Assembly (NCBI GenBank): GCA_019925105.1
Contig: JAHGAU010000019.1
Location: forward strand, 806,001-870,000
Reading direction: 5' to 3'
DNA from: Niebla homalea
Taxonomy: Eukaryota; Ascomycota; Lecanoromycetes; Lecanorales; Ramalinaceae
Length of the DNA: 64,000 nucleotides
Shown in pieces: positions 25,901-41,344 of this stretch; position 1 is the first letter of the stretch, and each line of letters opens with the position of its first letter. Under the pieces are notes generated by a model. It was not told where the DNA came from. It searched no databases and saw only the letters and a list, made by a program, of their open reading frames with translations. Made by a program: the position numbers and the translations under genes.

Positions 25901-28430
25901 ACCGGTATAAATAAAGGGATTTTAACCGACGTAATAAGCATAAATAAAATATATTAAATTTAAATTAAATTTAAACTTATATTAATTTAAATTCTTTTTA
26001 AACCTTAAAAAGGCTTATTATTATTTCATTAAAAAAATAATTATACCTTACGTAAATAAATATTAATAAATATCCAGATTAATATTAAAACCTTAATATT
26101 AAATATAATATTTACCGTAAAAATAAAAACGATTTATTCTTTAAATACCTTTATAATCTTAACTTAAAGACGTTTAATCTTATTACTTATAATAAGTTAA
26201 GCTTAATTTTTATCCCGAAAAACCTTATTAATATATAGATTATAGCTTAAAATAAATTACGATAAAACCACGGGATTAAATATATACTTTATAATTAAAT
26301 ATATAAATTATAAAGGTAAATACCCTTTTTTAATAAAGATTAAGGAAATATTACGTTATAAGTACCTAAAAATTTTATTTAAACCGAAGGACTTTTACGT
26401 TAGATCCTTTAATTTATACGTTTATAATATTATTATATAAGAAAAATTAAAGAAAATAATAATTTTAATAACGAAAGAAAATTATATAAGTAAAATTAAA
26501 AATAAGATACGAATTAAAAATACGTATTATACTTTAGAGTATAAAACGATATATTAACGGGACCTTAAATATTATTATAATTTATCGTTTATATTATTAT
26601 AGGTAATAATAAATAAATTTTATTATTTAAAATCGATAAATACGTTACTTTATAATTATATTTAAAAGCTATAAAAGGAATACATTATTAATATTCTATA
26701 TTTTATTTTCCTTTTTAATACGCCCTTAAAAATAAAGCTTATTAATTTCTTAAGATTATTATATAATTTATTAAATTTAAATATTATAACTCCGTCTTTA
26801 ATAAAAACGTATTATATTATATTTATAAATTTTTAAATAAAAGATAAATAATTTTAATTAATATAATTATATATTAAAAAATATAATATTATATTTATAA
26901 ATTTAATAGACTTTTAAGTAATAATAAATTAAATTATCGGATTTTTAATATATTAATATATATGATAAATAGAATAAAAAAAAAATTTAAGAAACCCTTT
27001 TTATATTTATTATTATATAAGTATCTTAAAGTAAACGTAACTTTCCCGCTTTTTTTAAGGAATAATTTATAATAAATTGAAAATAATTTTAAATAAATAG
27101 TATTACGGAAAAAGGAAAAAGAAGTTTAAAACGCAATTTAATTCTTAAAAACGGTAATAAAATAAATTTTATTAATAATAATACTCCCGTTATTAATTCT
27201 ATATTAATTCGGAAATATAATAAAAGTTATTAATAATAAAAGATTCTTAACCGTTACTTTTATCTATAATTATTTAAATAAAGAAAAGTATATAAGACCG
27301 GGGTATCCGTTAATATATTTTATATCCGATTATTCGTTTATTCCGAAGTTTAAAGTTATTAATAAAATATTTAAATAAATCTTTATAAGAGAAAAAGTCT
27401 TACTTTTTAATTAATACGTAACCGTTATTTTTATAATATAATATATAAGTTTTTACCCCTCCCCTTTATTTAATGCTCTTCTTTTAAATATTATATAAAA
27501 TCTATATTTCTTATTTTAATTAATTAATTTATTTATAATATATTTAATATAAATTTTACTTTAAAAGGATATTACGGCTATATAGTTAATACCTTAAAGT
27601 CGAACGGTAAGTCTGGTTATTTATTGGGTTTTAAGGGAAAAAATTAATACTTAACGTAATTATAAAAGGAAGCACATTATACCGGCTAAAAATATTAATC
27701 GGTACTATAAGTATAATATCGGATAGTTTATAATTAACGACGGTTAATTATATTATTATTATAAAACCGTATAATAAACTTACGGTTATAAATTAAGCGT
27801 TTTTAAGAATATAACGTTATAGTTAAATAAAGACCGTTTTTATTTATTATTTTAAATATATAAAAAAACTAAAAGTATAAATGAAAACCGTTATTTTAAA
27901 TTAGAATAACCTTCAGAAAGCTTTATTAAATAGGGTAATAAATAATAAATATAAAAACGTAATTAATATTAATTTAAATAACGAATTATAACTTAAAATA
28001 AGTTAATTTATTTAACTTAAATTTCTTAACTTAACGTTAAGAAAGTATATTTATTAATATTTATATTCTATTTCTTTTTTTTACCGATTATCTTTTATTT
28101 TACCTTTTTATTCTGTCTATTTATTTATTATTATATATATTTACTTCTTATTAAGGAATAATATTAATATTATTTTATATATTTAAAGTTTATTAACTTC
28201 CGTAATCGTATAATATTCTTTTTATAAATCTATTATCTATTAAATATACTTATTATCGTTAACGGAATTACGTACGATTATAAGTTTTATACCTTTTATA
28301 TTATTTCCGATAACGGACTTATTTTCTTATAATATATTTATATTTTAAACGTAATTTAAGTTAATAGTTATATAATCCTTTTTATTAAAAGTGCCGGGTT
28401 AATAATAAAGTATTTATAAAGGTTTCCGTT
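22990..28430 (+). repeat. 5.5-kb repeat unit, first copy
   Basis: Aligns with 28590-33880 at offsets of about 5.5-5.6 kb over its whole length. Matching points include taaaagatcctatattaacgg (23368 and 28955 regions), the 24-bp minisatellite flanks (25080-25340 and 30655-30850) and aaaatattaatcggtactat (27690 and 33188 regions). Both copies are thoroughly RIP-mutated with many differences. Reading through stops on the plus strand after the minisatellite gives a long lysine- and asparagine-rich frame that I cannot assign. No terminal repeats seen; boundaries are approximate. Confidence 0.72.
25159..25278 (+). repeat. 24-bp minisatellite, five units
   Basis: Five 24-base units start at 25159, 25183, 25207, 25231 and 25255, of the form aat-a-cgttatcgaggaattattt. 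The period is eight codons, so before RIP it probably encoded an 8-residue acidic repeat. The equivalent place in the second copy has only two units. Confidence 0.88.
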
Positions 28431-28589
28431 TAACGTCTTACGCCCCTTATAACCGTATTATTATTAACTTTAAATATTATTTTCCTCTTTATATTTTTAA
28501 AAGGGTTATTATTTTATACTTAAAATAATTATTAAACGGATAATTATTAAAGCTTATTTAATAATACTTAACGTAAGCGTTTTATTAAT

Positions 28590-31500
28590 TAAAATATACT
28601 TAAATTACAAAATAATTATTCGACGTTATATTATACTTTTTAACTTATTAACGTTTTTAAGTTTTTTATATAACCTTAAATATTAATATTATATATACTA
28701 TATAATAAATCCTACCTTTTCTTTTTTATGCTTAAGTTAAATAATACTTTTTATGTTTTAATATTTATTTATTAATTACCCTTAATTCTTAACTTTATTA
28801 TTTAAATATTCCGAACGAGTTCCGTTTTTGTATACCGCTCCTTTTTTATTTATTTTTACCGGATCTTAATGCTTATTCTTTTATATTTCTCGTAAAACCT
28901 TTTTTTTATAAGCGTTAAAAAGTTAATTAATATTATATTATAATACTTATAAAAGATCTTATATTAACGGATTCTATTTAAGGTATTACCGGGTCGCTTA
29001 AGCTATTATTTTAATATATTAACTTCCCGTATATTTTAATTAAATTATTAATTCAATACGTTATACTTTATTATTTATAATTATTAAAAAGAATATAAAA
29101 AGAATACGGGCAATATATATAAAGAAAATTATATATAAAAGATTAAAGTAAAATATAGTTTTTAAGCTTAAAAGCTTCTTAATTAAACGGATTTATAATA
29201 TAAAGTATTATTTAATAGCGTCTATAATTATATTATTCTTTATATATCTGTATACATTAACCTTTTATCCTATTATCTATATATTATTTTAATATTAAAT
29301 TCCTTTTTCCGGTATTTAACGATTATATTATATAATAGTATTTAATTTTAAATTAACCTTATTATTATAAAACGCTTTTAAATTTTATAATTACCTTTTT
29401 AAATATCGACGTTTATTCGGTTTAATCCTTATTTATATTAAACTTTTATTAATTAATAATAATAAGTAAGTTTAATTTTATCTTAATATAAAGTTCGGAT
29501 TAATATTTAAGTTAAATTTATATTTTTTATAATCTTATTATTTATTTTTTCTCTTTTTTTTTTATCTTTTTATTTCTTTATTATTTATACCTTTAAATAT
29601 TTATAGCTTATATTTACGGTATTATATTAATAAATAAACGATAAAAGAATTATATAATAATCGTTTTATTAACGTTAAAAAAATATCGTAAACCCTTATA
29701 AGTTACGTTACTTTAAGATTTATATACTTTTAAAATTTAAACTTACGGATAAATCTTCGTAATAATATTATTTATTAATTATAATATTAAATTATTAATT
29801 AAGATTATATTTTATACTTTTCTTATTAGTTTTAATTTACTTTTTCTATAATCTTTTTAATCGTTTTTATATACTTCAAATATATTATTTATTATTATAA
29901 TAATTAATTATATATAAAAACTATTAAATTAAATAAAAATTAACCTTAAAAATAATCTTTACGTTACCGATATAAATTAAGATATTATAAGCGCCGATTA
30001 CGTTAAGTTTTTTAAATTATTACGTAATAATATAAAAGATTTAAGGATAATCTTTAAATTAATTATTAAATTTAATAAAAAATTACGAACGAAATATTAA
30101 ATAATATTTTTACGGGTTTTAATTAAAACTTAAGATAATAATATTATTACCGGACTTATATAGTTCATTAAATTGAATTAACGCCCGTTAAAGGTAAGCT
30201 TTTTCATTTTTTAAAAACATTTTCCTCCCTCCTTTTTTACTATTTATTATAAACCGTAAACGTTAATATTTATATTAATACCCGGCCTTTTATTACTCTT
30301 TTTACCGTTATATTTTAACTTTATACTTATAATTAAAGATATACTCCTTTATATTATTAAGCTTTATAAAACTAACCTTAATATTAAATAAATGTAATAT
30401 AGGATATTTAAGCTTTTTTTAAGTTATAAGGATAATTATTATTTTAATATATTTTCAGAAAATAACTTAAGTTTAACATTACTTATAAAAGTATTTATAT
30501 TATATTATTTAACCGATAATAAAGGGGAGAAACTTATGATAATTAATAACGATTAAATATTTATATTAATTATTAACAATATATATTTATATAATTACTT
30601 ACGTATTTAATTTTATAAGTATTATTAATATGCCTTTATCTTTTATATTTTAAGTAAATTATCCTTTATTAAATCTGCGGTTAATTCAAGTATTTTATTA
30701 ATAATTAATTAATAATTAATACTTAACTATTTAATATCGTTATTAAAAAGTTATTTAATATCGTTATTAAAAAATTATCTTTAAATAACCCGTTTAATAC
30801 TTTAATCCAATTTAAAGAGCCTAATATAAATTAAAAGTAACTTTAAATTATTCTTTACGGGAATTTAACTTAAAATCGCCGGTTATCGTATAAAATAAAT
30901 AATAATAAAGATTCCGTTTACCGTTAATTAAAATACGTATACTTTAATTTTTTTATAATAGTTCTTTTTGCCGTTTAATTTCTTAATTATTTCTTTATAT
31001 TCTTAATTTAATCTATATATTATCCGACTTATCCAAAGATAAGAATCTTAAAGTTATTAATACCGTTATATTAAATTTAAATTTCAATATTAATTATTTT
31101 ATTAAGTTTTAAGTATAAATCGATATATAAATGCTTATTTTATATAGAAGTATTTATAATAATTAATATTTTTCCTTTTTATTTATAACGCAATATTAAT
31201 AATAAAATCTTTTAAATTAAAATAAATAACTAACTTTAATATATAAAAGCACTATTATTCTATATTTAAGCTTAATCCGTAATAATTTACAAATAAAATA
31301 ATATTTTATTTCCCCGGTTTTACGTTAACTTTAAATTAATATTAGTTATATATTATTTATTAATTTTATAAACGCGTTAAAGGAAATATTAATAAAAATA
31401 TAAATAAAATAAACAGCGGTATCCTTATTAATATTATAGGTCTTAAAAAGGTAAATTATATTTAAATTAAACTTAAACTTATGTTAACTTAAGTTTTACT

Positions 31501-33880
31501 TAAACTATTAAAGGTTTTATTATTATTTATATTTAAAAAATAATTATATTAAGCGTAATAATATATTAAAAATTATTTTAATTAAAATAAAAACGTAATT
31601 AACGGATAAAATACTTATCGTAAATTTAATTTATTTTTTTAATATTTATATAATCCCGACTTAAAAACGTTTAATATTAATATTTAAGGTACTGATTTTT
31701 ATCCTTAAAAACCTACTTAATATATAAATTATAACGTAATATAAATTCTATAATAAAATCGCAGGTTTAAATATACGCTTTATTATTATATATAACGATT
31801 ATAAATTTAAATATTTATTAATAAAAAATATAAAAGCTTTTTTACACTATAATTATTTAAACGGCCTAATTAAATCGTAGCTTTTTACTTAAGATTAATT
31901 AACTTATATAAATAAAACGTTATTATTAAGGAAAGTTAAAAGAAAATAATAATTTTAACGATTAAAGAAAGCTATATTAATAAGGTTTTTAAGCTTATAG
32001 TAATAGAATTTACTTATTACCTATTAAAATATTAAGTGAAATATTATTAAAGATTATAATATTTTTCCGACTTTACTTTTATATTAATAAAGATTATTAT
32101 TAATGAATTTTATTAATTAAAGTTTTTAAATCCGTTACTTTTTAATTATATTTATAATTTATAAGTTTAATACGTTAAAAGTATTCTATATTTAGTTTTT
32201 TTATCCGGTATACCGTTAAATATAAGACTTATAAATTTCTTAAAACCTTTAAGTTACCTTTTAAATTTATCCCGTAAAATTCTTTTTTTTATAATAACGT
32301 ATTATATTAAACTTAAAGATTTTATTATTAAAGATAAATAGTTTTAAGTTATTTAAGTATATATTAAGAAGTATAATATTAAAACCCTTAATTTAAAAAA
32401 CCTTTAAGTAATTATAAAATAAACTATAAACTTTCTATTATATTAATATATCCGATATATAGAATAAAATAAAAGGTTCGGAAAAATTCTGTTATACTTA
32501 TTACCTTATAAGTACCTAGAAGTTAACGTCCTTTTTTTAGTTTTTTTAAAAGGTAATTTAAATTAAAAGAAAAATAATTTTAAGAAAATAATATTATAAA
32601 AAAAGGAAAAATAAGTACCCTTTACCGTTTAATTCCTTAAAACGATAATAAAATAAGTTTTATTAGCGGTAACGCCCCCTTTTACTTATATTATATTAAC
32701 TTAAAAGTACGATTAATAATATTAACGATAAAAAATTCCTTATTATTAATTTTATAAAGGAGTATTAAGATAAAAAGGGTTATATAAAACTAGAATATCC
32801 CTTAATATTACTTATTTTTAAAACTTCGTTTGTTTTAAAATTTAAAGCCCTTAATTAAATATTAAAGGAGGTATCCGTAATAAAGAAAATCTTAATTTTT
32901 TCTTAATACGTCGCCGTCGCTTCCTTAATTTAATAAGTAAATAATTCCGGTATTTTTCCTTTTTCTTAAATATTCTTCTTTTAAATATTACGTAACGTTT
33001 ATATTTTTTATTTTAATTAATTAATTTACTTATGGTACGTTTAATGTAAATTTTTATATAAACGGATATTATAGCTTTATACGTAAAATTTAAACGTAAA
33101 TCGGTAACTTTAATTAATTACGGGTTTTTAAGGAAAAGAATTAATACTTAATATAATTGTAAAAATAAACATACTATATTAATTAAAAATATTAATCGGT
33201 ATTATAAATATAATATCGGATAATTTATAGTTAATAACGGTTAATTACGTTATTATTATAAAACTATATAATAAATTTATAATTATAAATTAAGTATTCT
33301 TAAGAATATAACGTTAAAGTTAAAAGAAAACTATTTAAGTTTATTATATTAAATATATAAGAAATAATAAAATATAAACGGAGATAATAATTCTTAATAA
33401 AAGTAATTTTCGGAAAACGTTAATAAATAAAATAATAGGGAAATTGGATAACTTAAATTTACTTTAATATTTTAACTTAAATTATTTTCCTTAATATTAA
33501 TAATATATGTTTAATAATCCGTTAATTTTACTTTTTTAAATAACCGTTTTAAGTTTTAAATTCATATTTAATTTATTATCTTACCGCTATATAAGATTAT
33601 ATTTCCTCCGGGGATAATATTAATTTAATTATATATATTTATACTTTATTAATTTCCTTAATATATAATATTCCTTTTATATATTCATTATCCGTTAAGT
33701 ATATTTATTATTATTAATAAATAAATACGTTATAAAGGCGCGATTATAAATCTTATAATTATCCATTAAGTTTAACTCCGGACTTAATTATAATATAAAA
33801 AATATTTATTTTATATTTACTTTTATTTTTTATTTAATATTATAATCCACTTAATGATTTTCTATTATTAATAACGGTAA
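28590..33880 (+). repeat. 5.5-kb repeat unit, second copy
   Basis: Second, head-to-tail copy of the unit at 22990-28430, separated from it by roughly 150 bases. It is slightly shorter, partly because the minisatellite has two units rather than five. Many differences between the copies are C/T or G/A, as expected of independent RIP. Not classified. Confidence 0.72.
30733..30780 (+). repeat. 24-bp minisatellite, two units
   Basis: Units at 30733-30756 and 30757-30780 (aatatcgttattaaaaagtt...), homologous to the five-unit array at 25159-25278 by position and by identical flanks (ttaataattaattaata before, aaataacccgtttaatactt after). Confidence 0.85.
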
Positions 33881-36800
33881 TAAAGATAATAATAACTTAA
33901 CCTTTTTTTCCTTAATTATTTTACCGATACCCTATAATATTACTTTAACGTATTTTCGTTTCCGCGGATAAAGGGTTCCTTAATTGGATTTATTATCTTT
34001 ATTTATATTTAATATAATATATACGGAATATAATTCTTATTTATATTAATATTAAATATTAATACGGAATAAAAAGTAATAAAATATAAATATTAAACTT
34101 TACATAAATTATTATATATAATAATATTATACGTCGGAAGTATTAAGATAATTTATTTAATTATTCCTTACTTTTTAAAAGGCTTCTTTCTTTACCGGTA
34201 TTATAATTTATATTTACGTAAAGATTAAATTTAGGAATTAAAGAAATTATTACTTTAAATATTAAAAAGTCTATATAATAAAGCTATATAAAAAATAAAT
34301 ATTATATACGGTATTATTTAAAAAGATAATATTAATAAGTAAAAAAGATAAATTAATATTAATATATTTTATAAGTATTTTTATAAACTTATAATTATTT
34401 TTATAAAAAAAAATTCTAATAACTTTAATTCTATAATTAAACGTTTAAAACTTTAAATTTTAATTAAGTACTTTACCATAAATAATCTACTTAAGTGTTA
34501 AATGTTAAATTTATCGATTACGGATTATATTAATTAATATTAAAATATTTTAATTATTAATTTTATAATATAGAATTTATCTAATTACCAGGTAACTTTA
34601 ATAATTTAACTTAAGTTAACTTAAAAAGTTAACTTATTTATTAAGAAACGTATTTATATTATATTATTTATTGCTATTAATTATTATTATATATCGTTAC
34701 TTATTAAACTTAAACGTATTTTTATTATAATATATATTATAAATTATTATATTTATAAATATAATCGTTAATTCTTTAATTACTTTAATTTAACCTATTA
34801 TTAAAGAATATATAGAAATTTATTAAGGATTTTACGTCTTAAAGTCGCGGTTAAAGTATTAAATAATAATAATAACGATAATATAATTAATACCAATAAT
34901 AAAACGATACCGTATTATTATAAATGCCCTTAAAATATAGATTTTAATATAACGTCCTTAATATTAAATGATATTAATAAGAATATATCGTTAATATCCT
35001 TAATTCTTCTATTTATAATAAATTTTAATTAATAAAACTTTTAATTAAATTCTATTATAAAAACTTACCCATTAAAATAAAGAATCGAGAAACATTTATA
35101 AAATAATAAATTAAAAGGAAGGTTTATAAAAAATAAAAAATTAAAAGTAAAAGATAAAGAATTATATACGTAATATAATAGGCATAAAGAGTAAAAAGTT
35201 TTCTTTTTACGGTTTTATTTCGGTATTATCCTTATTAAAAATATAAACATTTTACGAAATAACTTAAAGAGATATAAGAACGGTAATAAAGGCGATTAAT
35301 TTAAATAATATAAAACGAAAAACGACTATATAGTACCTTTTAATATTTAAGGTTAAAAGTAAACTCTATATATCCTTTAAATCTTAAGAGGATTATATAT
35401 ATAATAAATAATTTACGATAAGTAAATTAAGTTAAACTTAAATTAATATTTTTATAAGGAATCCTTTCTTAAATAATTATGAATAAAATCGTTTCTCCTT
35501 TAAAAATATTATTAAATAAAAGTATTTAATTTCTTAAATTCTATATAATATATAGAATAATTATTAAAAAAATCGTAAAATAACGATTTATAAGTATCTT
35601 AATAATATTTAAAATATTAAAACGATAATTTATTATTATAATATCGTTACGGTACTTTGGTTCTTATTAAGTTATAAGGTTTTTAAAGATACTTTTTCTT
35701 GCGTTTTTATTCGTATAAATAATTTAATTTAATAAAAGAATATATAATAAGATATATATAGCCGATTAATAATAAGTTAAGTAATATAAAATCCCAGAAA
35801 AAGGAACCGTAATTCTTATAATCCTTATATTTAATAAAACCCTTATAACTTACCTTTATAGGGATTTATCGTTATAGTTAATTTATATTACGATTAATAA
35901 TTTTAATTATATAACCCGTAAAAGCCAGCTTCGCCTTATAATAATATTATTAAGCTTAATATTAATTATTAAAATTAATAAAACGATAAGCTTTATAAAA
36001 AACATATAATTTAAAATCTATTATAATACTTTAAACTTAATATTCGAATATAAGTTCTTTTCTTTTAAATTTTAAGTATAATATTATTAATAACGGATAA
36101 TAAGCTTTATAACGGTTAATAAATAAAAAACTTCCAATAAAATACGTTAACCGTAAGGTTTAATAATTTTTTCTAATATTTATAAATATGGTTACGGATT
36201 ATTTTAAATAAGTCTTAATAATAAAGGTTAAGAGCGGCCAGTATTATCCTATATATCGGGTTTTATTAAATAAGAGGGAGAATATAATTACGTAATAATT
36301 ATTACGTATACCGAAGTATATAGAAGGTAAAATGCGTTAATAGTAATAGGCCTTTAAAAAGGACAATCCTATAAAGATCCCGATTATAAGAAACTTCGTT
36401 TGGAAGTTAATACTTATCAATATATATACCGTAATAATACTGGATTTACTTTATTAATTATTAAAAAGTCTTATGAAAAATCTCGTAAATTAAATTTAAA
36501 TAATTTTTATCGATATAATATTTACCGTTTAAAAGAAAAAAGGGTAAAAAAAATAGTTAACTTAAATATTAACGTTAATATAATTAAATAAGTAATTTAA
36601 ATAAGTTTTATCGTTTATAAATTTAAAGAAATTTAAATTATTAAATATAATATCTTAATAAATAAATAATAAAAAAAAGGTAATAATATAATAGTTAATC
36701 GTAATTATTATTCTATTATTATATAATAAGTAACCCGTAGTACTTTAATACGTATAAGCGATTTTCGACTTTTATATATTAATATTATATAAATTCTATA

Positions 36801-39076
36801 ATAAAACTATATTAAGCTATATAAATTAAATAATATACCGTATAAATAAATTTAAATAAGTATTTTAAAAGTTTCAGCTTAAGGTTATTAAAGATAATAA
36901 TATAAATATAAAAGAAGATTAATATTATTTTAATATATTAAAATTATATATAATTACGTATTATATAAATTAAATCCGACCTTATAATATTATCATTAAT
37001 TCTAATATAACTTACTTTAAAATTACTTATAAATCCTTATTAAAAAGTACTTTTTAAAAATTAATAAAAATTAAAATTATAAAGTTTAGATATTAAAATA
37101 TAATATCCATTATATATAAATATAAATAATAAATAATTTATTAATATTCCGGAAAAGTTATAAACGTATAACTATAAAAAAAGATTTAAATATCTTTATA
37201 ACTTAATTATTATGGTTATTATTCGGGTTTTTACTTATTAAGATAAGCTTAAATAAAAAAATTTTATTTAAATTAAAATTAAATCTTAAAATATAACGTC
37301 CGGCCATTTAAATTACGGAATATAAACGGCTTTTAATAACCGATTTTATTAATACTCTTATAATATTTATTTAAGAAAATCGGAAACGTAATAATAAAAC
37401 CTTTAATTATAATACGGACGTTAAATAACGTAAATAAAATTTTTCTTAAGCTTAAAAGTATTACGTAGGTTTTTATATTAATATAATTTATTAAATATTA
37501 AACGGAATAAATAGTAATAAGAATAAGCGGATAATTAAATAAATTATTTAATATATTCTTTATTAACGTAAAAATCCTAATAATCGCCGTAATTTTATTT
37601 AAATATATAAGGATTTTATTAAGGAATATAAAGCGGTTAATTTAAATAAGGAAATTAATATTATTATAAAGAAATTAAAGTTAATTATAATAATATCCAA
37701 TATTAACCAATATAATAAGAAAAATAAACCGCTATAATATATTAAGGTATTTATTAAAACTTTATAATAACGGAAATAAAAAAAAGTGGATTCTATTTAT
37801 AAGATATTTAAAATAAAACCGGTTTTTTTAAATAAAACGAGAAATCTTTATAATTTTAATCCGTATCGTTTTTTAATATATAGTATATTATTTATTATAC
37901 TTATTTAATACCGGAAGGAAAAAATAAATTAAGATAATTAATTAATAATTTTATTAATTAAGATTAATATAATATAATTTATAATAAAGACTTTTTATGT
38001 AAAGGTATCCGTAAAATAAATATATTTACGAGTAATAAGTAATAACGTTATACGTAAATATCTTATATAATTTAATAATAAAAGATTTTCTTATATGGTA
38101 AAATTAATATTTTATTTAAGTTAAAGTCTTAATATTTAACTTATTAATATTTAAGTTAAAGTCTTAATATTTAACTTATTAATATTTAATTTAATATGCA
38201 TTAAATATATTAAAAATATACTTATTTATCCTTTTTTTTTAAATTTTTAATTTTTAAATTTTTTTTACTATTATTATTATATAGTACCTATATATTATCT
38301 TACGTAATTTATTATTTATAAATATACTTTTATTAAATATTTGCGTCCTTTATTATATATATAATATGTTTTCCTTATTACTAATGAAAATAAAAGATAT
38401 TCCCGGCGGTAAAAAGAAAAAATATAATATTTTAATAAATTATATTTATATAAATAAATAAATATTTTACTTATTATTTATAAAATAAAGATAATAAGTA
38501 TAATTAAAGAGTTTAAAAACGCCCGTTATTATTTATTATTAAATTAAAGAACGTAAATAATAAAGATAATAAACTTATTATTTATTTTAATTAAAGCAAA
38601 AAAGCTAAAGTTATATAAAGTAGATTATTAAGATATAACGTATTATTTATTTCGTTTTTAATTAATCGTTTAATAAAATAAATTTAATATTAAATAATTT
38701 AAGTTAAATATAATATATATAGCTTTCTTTAAGCTTATTTAATCGGTTAACGTTATATAACCATTCTTATAAAAGTAAATATCATTATAATTATTATTCC
38801 GGTCGTTATTTATTTAATTATAATTAAGCCCCGTCCTCGTTATAATATTCTTTACGTTACGGAAGATCCTTATTTCCGTTTAAATTTTCCTTTCCGTTAT
38901 TATTTCCGCCCCGATCCTTTATTCGATTTTACTTCACATAGGTCGGTAGCTATAAAATTATTAGTATAATTTTTAATTAAAAAAATAATAACGCTTTATT
39001 CTTTTAATTAAATATTATTAATTATACGCCCGTTTTATACCCGTTAAAATATTATAAAATAATTTTTAAATAATGT
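33881..39076. other. RIP-mutated block, unclassified
   Basis: Very AT-rich, TAA/TAG-dense DNA. A 44-base near-duplication (ttatttaagttaaagtcttaatatttaac type) occurs at about 38110-38190. The open frame at 36400-36591 has no flanking coding signal and is not called. No element identified. Confidence 0.4.
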
Positions 39077-39219
39077 TATGGCAGTACCTACCCCTGGGGG
39101 TGATCCCCCGGGTAGACTACCTTCTCATATATGGTAATAGCGGCTTACCCCTAAGCGCTATTACCTACCCCGGATAGCTACTTTTGCCTTGGTGGCCGAG
39201 TGGTTATCACCCTGACAAA
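39077..39219 (-). repeat. Third dispersed copy of the island's flanking repeat
   Basis: On the minus strand this gives taaccactcggccaccaagg, aaaagtagcta and the inverted repeat ggtaatagcgctta...taagccgctattacc (39165-39133), the order seen at 12455-12601 and 13915-14062. It diverges further on, where it has gggggatcaccccca-type palindrome instead of ccctgcgggg. CA and TG are retained although both flanks are RIP-mutated. The tggccgagtgg A-box motif lies on the plus strand near its right end; no B box follows, so this copy is partial. Confidence 0.75.
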
Positions 39220-41340
39220 TAAATAGCTACGTTATTTTTAACTTAAATTATCGTAAAGGAAAAGGCGGGGGTTAAAGGATTATAAGTTAATTAAAAAGTT
39301 AAAATTAACTTAAATAATATAATTAATAATATATAAAAAGAAGTTAAAAGTTACTTAATTAAAAAGAATAATACTATATTTAACCGTAAATATAAATTAC
39401 CTTATCCGATTAAAATACGTAAAATATAATACTTTTATATATATTTAATATATAAATATTATTAATAATAACCTTAATTAAAAGATATAATCGTAATTTT
39501 CTGTATTTAAGTTATAAAAAGGATTTAATCAGTTATATAAAATTATTATATATTTAATTAAAGAAATTAATTAATATTAAATATTATAAAAAATCTTTTA
39601 AATAATAAGCAGTAAATTAAATTGAATTTAATAAAATACCTTTTATTTACTTAACTTTATATACGATTAACGAAAAAAAACCAGAGTAATTAAAGGGTAA
39701 TTATTATTAATTTATTAATAATATAATCGTTAAAGCTTTAATTATTATTTTTTTCTTTAATAAGAAAAAGAGCTTTAATTTAAAAGCTTTAACGTTAAAT
39801 CTGTTTTTTTTTATCCGGCCTTAAACGTTATAATTAATTTATAATATAATTTATTAATTGTTAAAGGATTATAAAAGCGGAATAAAAAAAATAATATTTT
39901 TTTAAAGATTATTTATTATTAATATTATTAAACTATATATTAAATTTAAAATTAAAATTAATAAAGATTATATAAAAGCTTATAATAATATTAAGGAATA
40001 ATAGGAATCCCTTAATATACAGGTAAAAAAAAGGGTTTAATAAGAGCTATTTAAAAGATACCGTAATAAATAAATAATAATTCTATATATAAAACGTATA
40101 ATTTTAAGGCTATATATAACTTATCGGATAAAAAGGATACTATAGAAATTAATATAAATAAAATTATATTAAACCGGTTTACGGAGGTAAGTCCTTAATT
40201 ATTTAATTATAAAACGGTTTTAACGTAATTAACGTATAAATAATAATAAAAATTATAATAAAGAAAATAAGGAAAAAAAAAAATTATTTAACGGAAAAAT
40301 TAAATAAGGATTTATTATTTTAACTTTTTAATTAAGAAGAAGTCGGATAACGTTAATAATAAGTAAATCAGACAAAAGGAAAAATAATTAAATTAAATAA
40401 AAAGAGGGAAAATTAAAAAATATATTTTATTTCCATTAATAAAGATTTATACTTCATATATAATAATAAACAGGGATTAAAAGAAAAAAGCCTTTAATAT
40501 ATATATTAAAAGTATTATCTTAATTGTTAACGATTATAATAAAAGTTAATAATTTTACTTTTACTTTATAATTAATTAATCCGTTAATTTAATATATAAG
40601 AATTATAAAATAATAAAGTTATAACCGTACTAAATAATAAATATTAAATAATGGACGGCTTTAAGATCCATATTAACTTTAAAAATCGGAAATATTTACT
40701 TTAAGTTATTATTAAAAATTATACGGTTTTTAAAAAATAATTTAATATTAAGAAAAATAAAATAATATAATATAAAGTATAAAGCGGTATATAAAACGCT
40801 TTAAGTTTTTTATAATTTAATAATACGTTAAGTTATATAACGTTTATAAATAAAATAAAAAGAAAGGTTATTAAAGTATAACGTATAATTATAAATAATT
40901 TTATAAAACCGGATTTATAATAACGTATTATTATATTTTTAAAATCTTATGTAAAGAATAAACGTTAAGTTTTAATATTATAAGTTTAAGCTTTAAGCTT
41001 AAACTATATAAACCTTAAAGAATTATTTATTTAAGTAAAAATAAGGAAATAGAAATATTATATATATTAATATAACGTATTAATATAATATTTTTAAAAA
41101 AAGTAAATAAATAAGAATTATTAACTTATTAATTTATAATAAAAATATCTTAAATATTATTAACTTAAATATAACTTATAACGGGAAATATTCCCTTAAA
41201 AATAATAAAAATATATATATAAGTTTATTTAAATTATTATAATTTAATAATAATATTAATAAAAATAAAGAATATAATTTATATTAAATGTTTATATATA
41301 TTAAGTAATATATACGTTATAATTTTTTTAAAAATATTAC
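39220..41340. other. RIP-mutated block, unclassified, inside candidate terminus
   Basis: About 2.1 kb of RIP DNA directly inside the candidate right terminus at 41345-41507. Reading through stops on the plus strand (about 39540-40130) gives a stretch rich in Leu, Ile, Lys and Gln, including an ELFKRYRNKQ-like segment, that may derive from a real protein. I cannot assign it. Confidence 0.35.
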
Positions 41341-41344
41341 TTAT

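Noticed and set aside
36400..36591. 63-codon frame in the isochore
   Set aside because: Short, Asn/Lys/Ile-rich as expected from A-rich DNA, and isolated. The nearest sequence is RIP-mutated on both sides.
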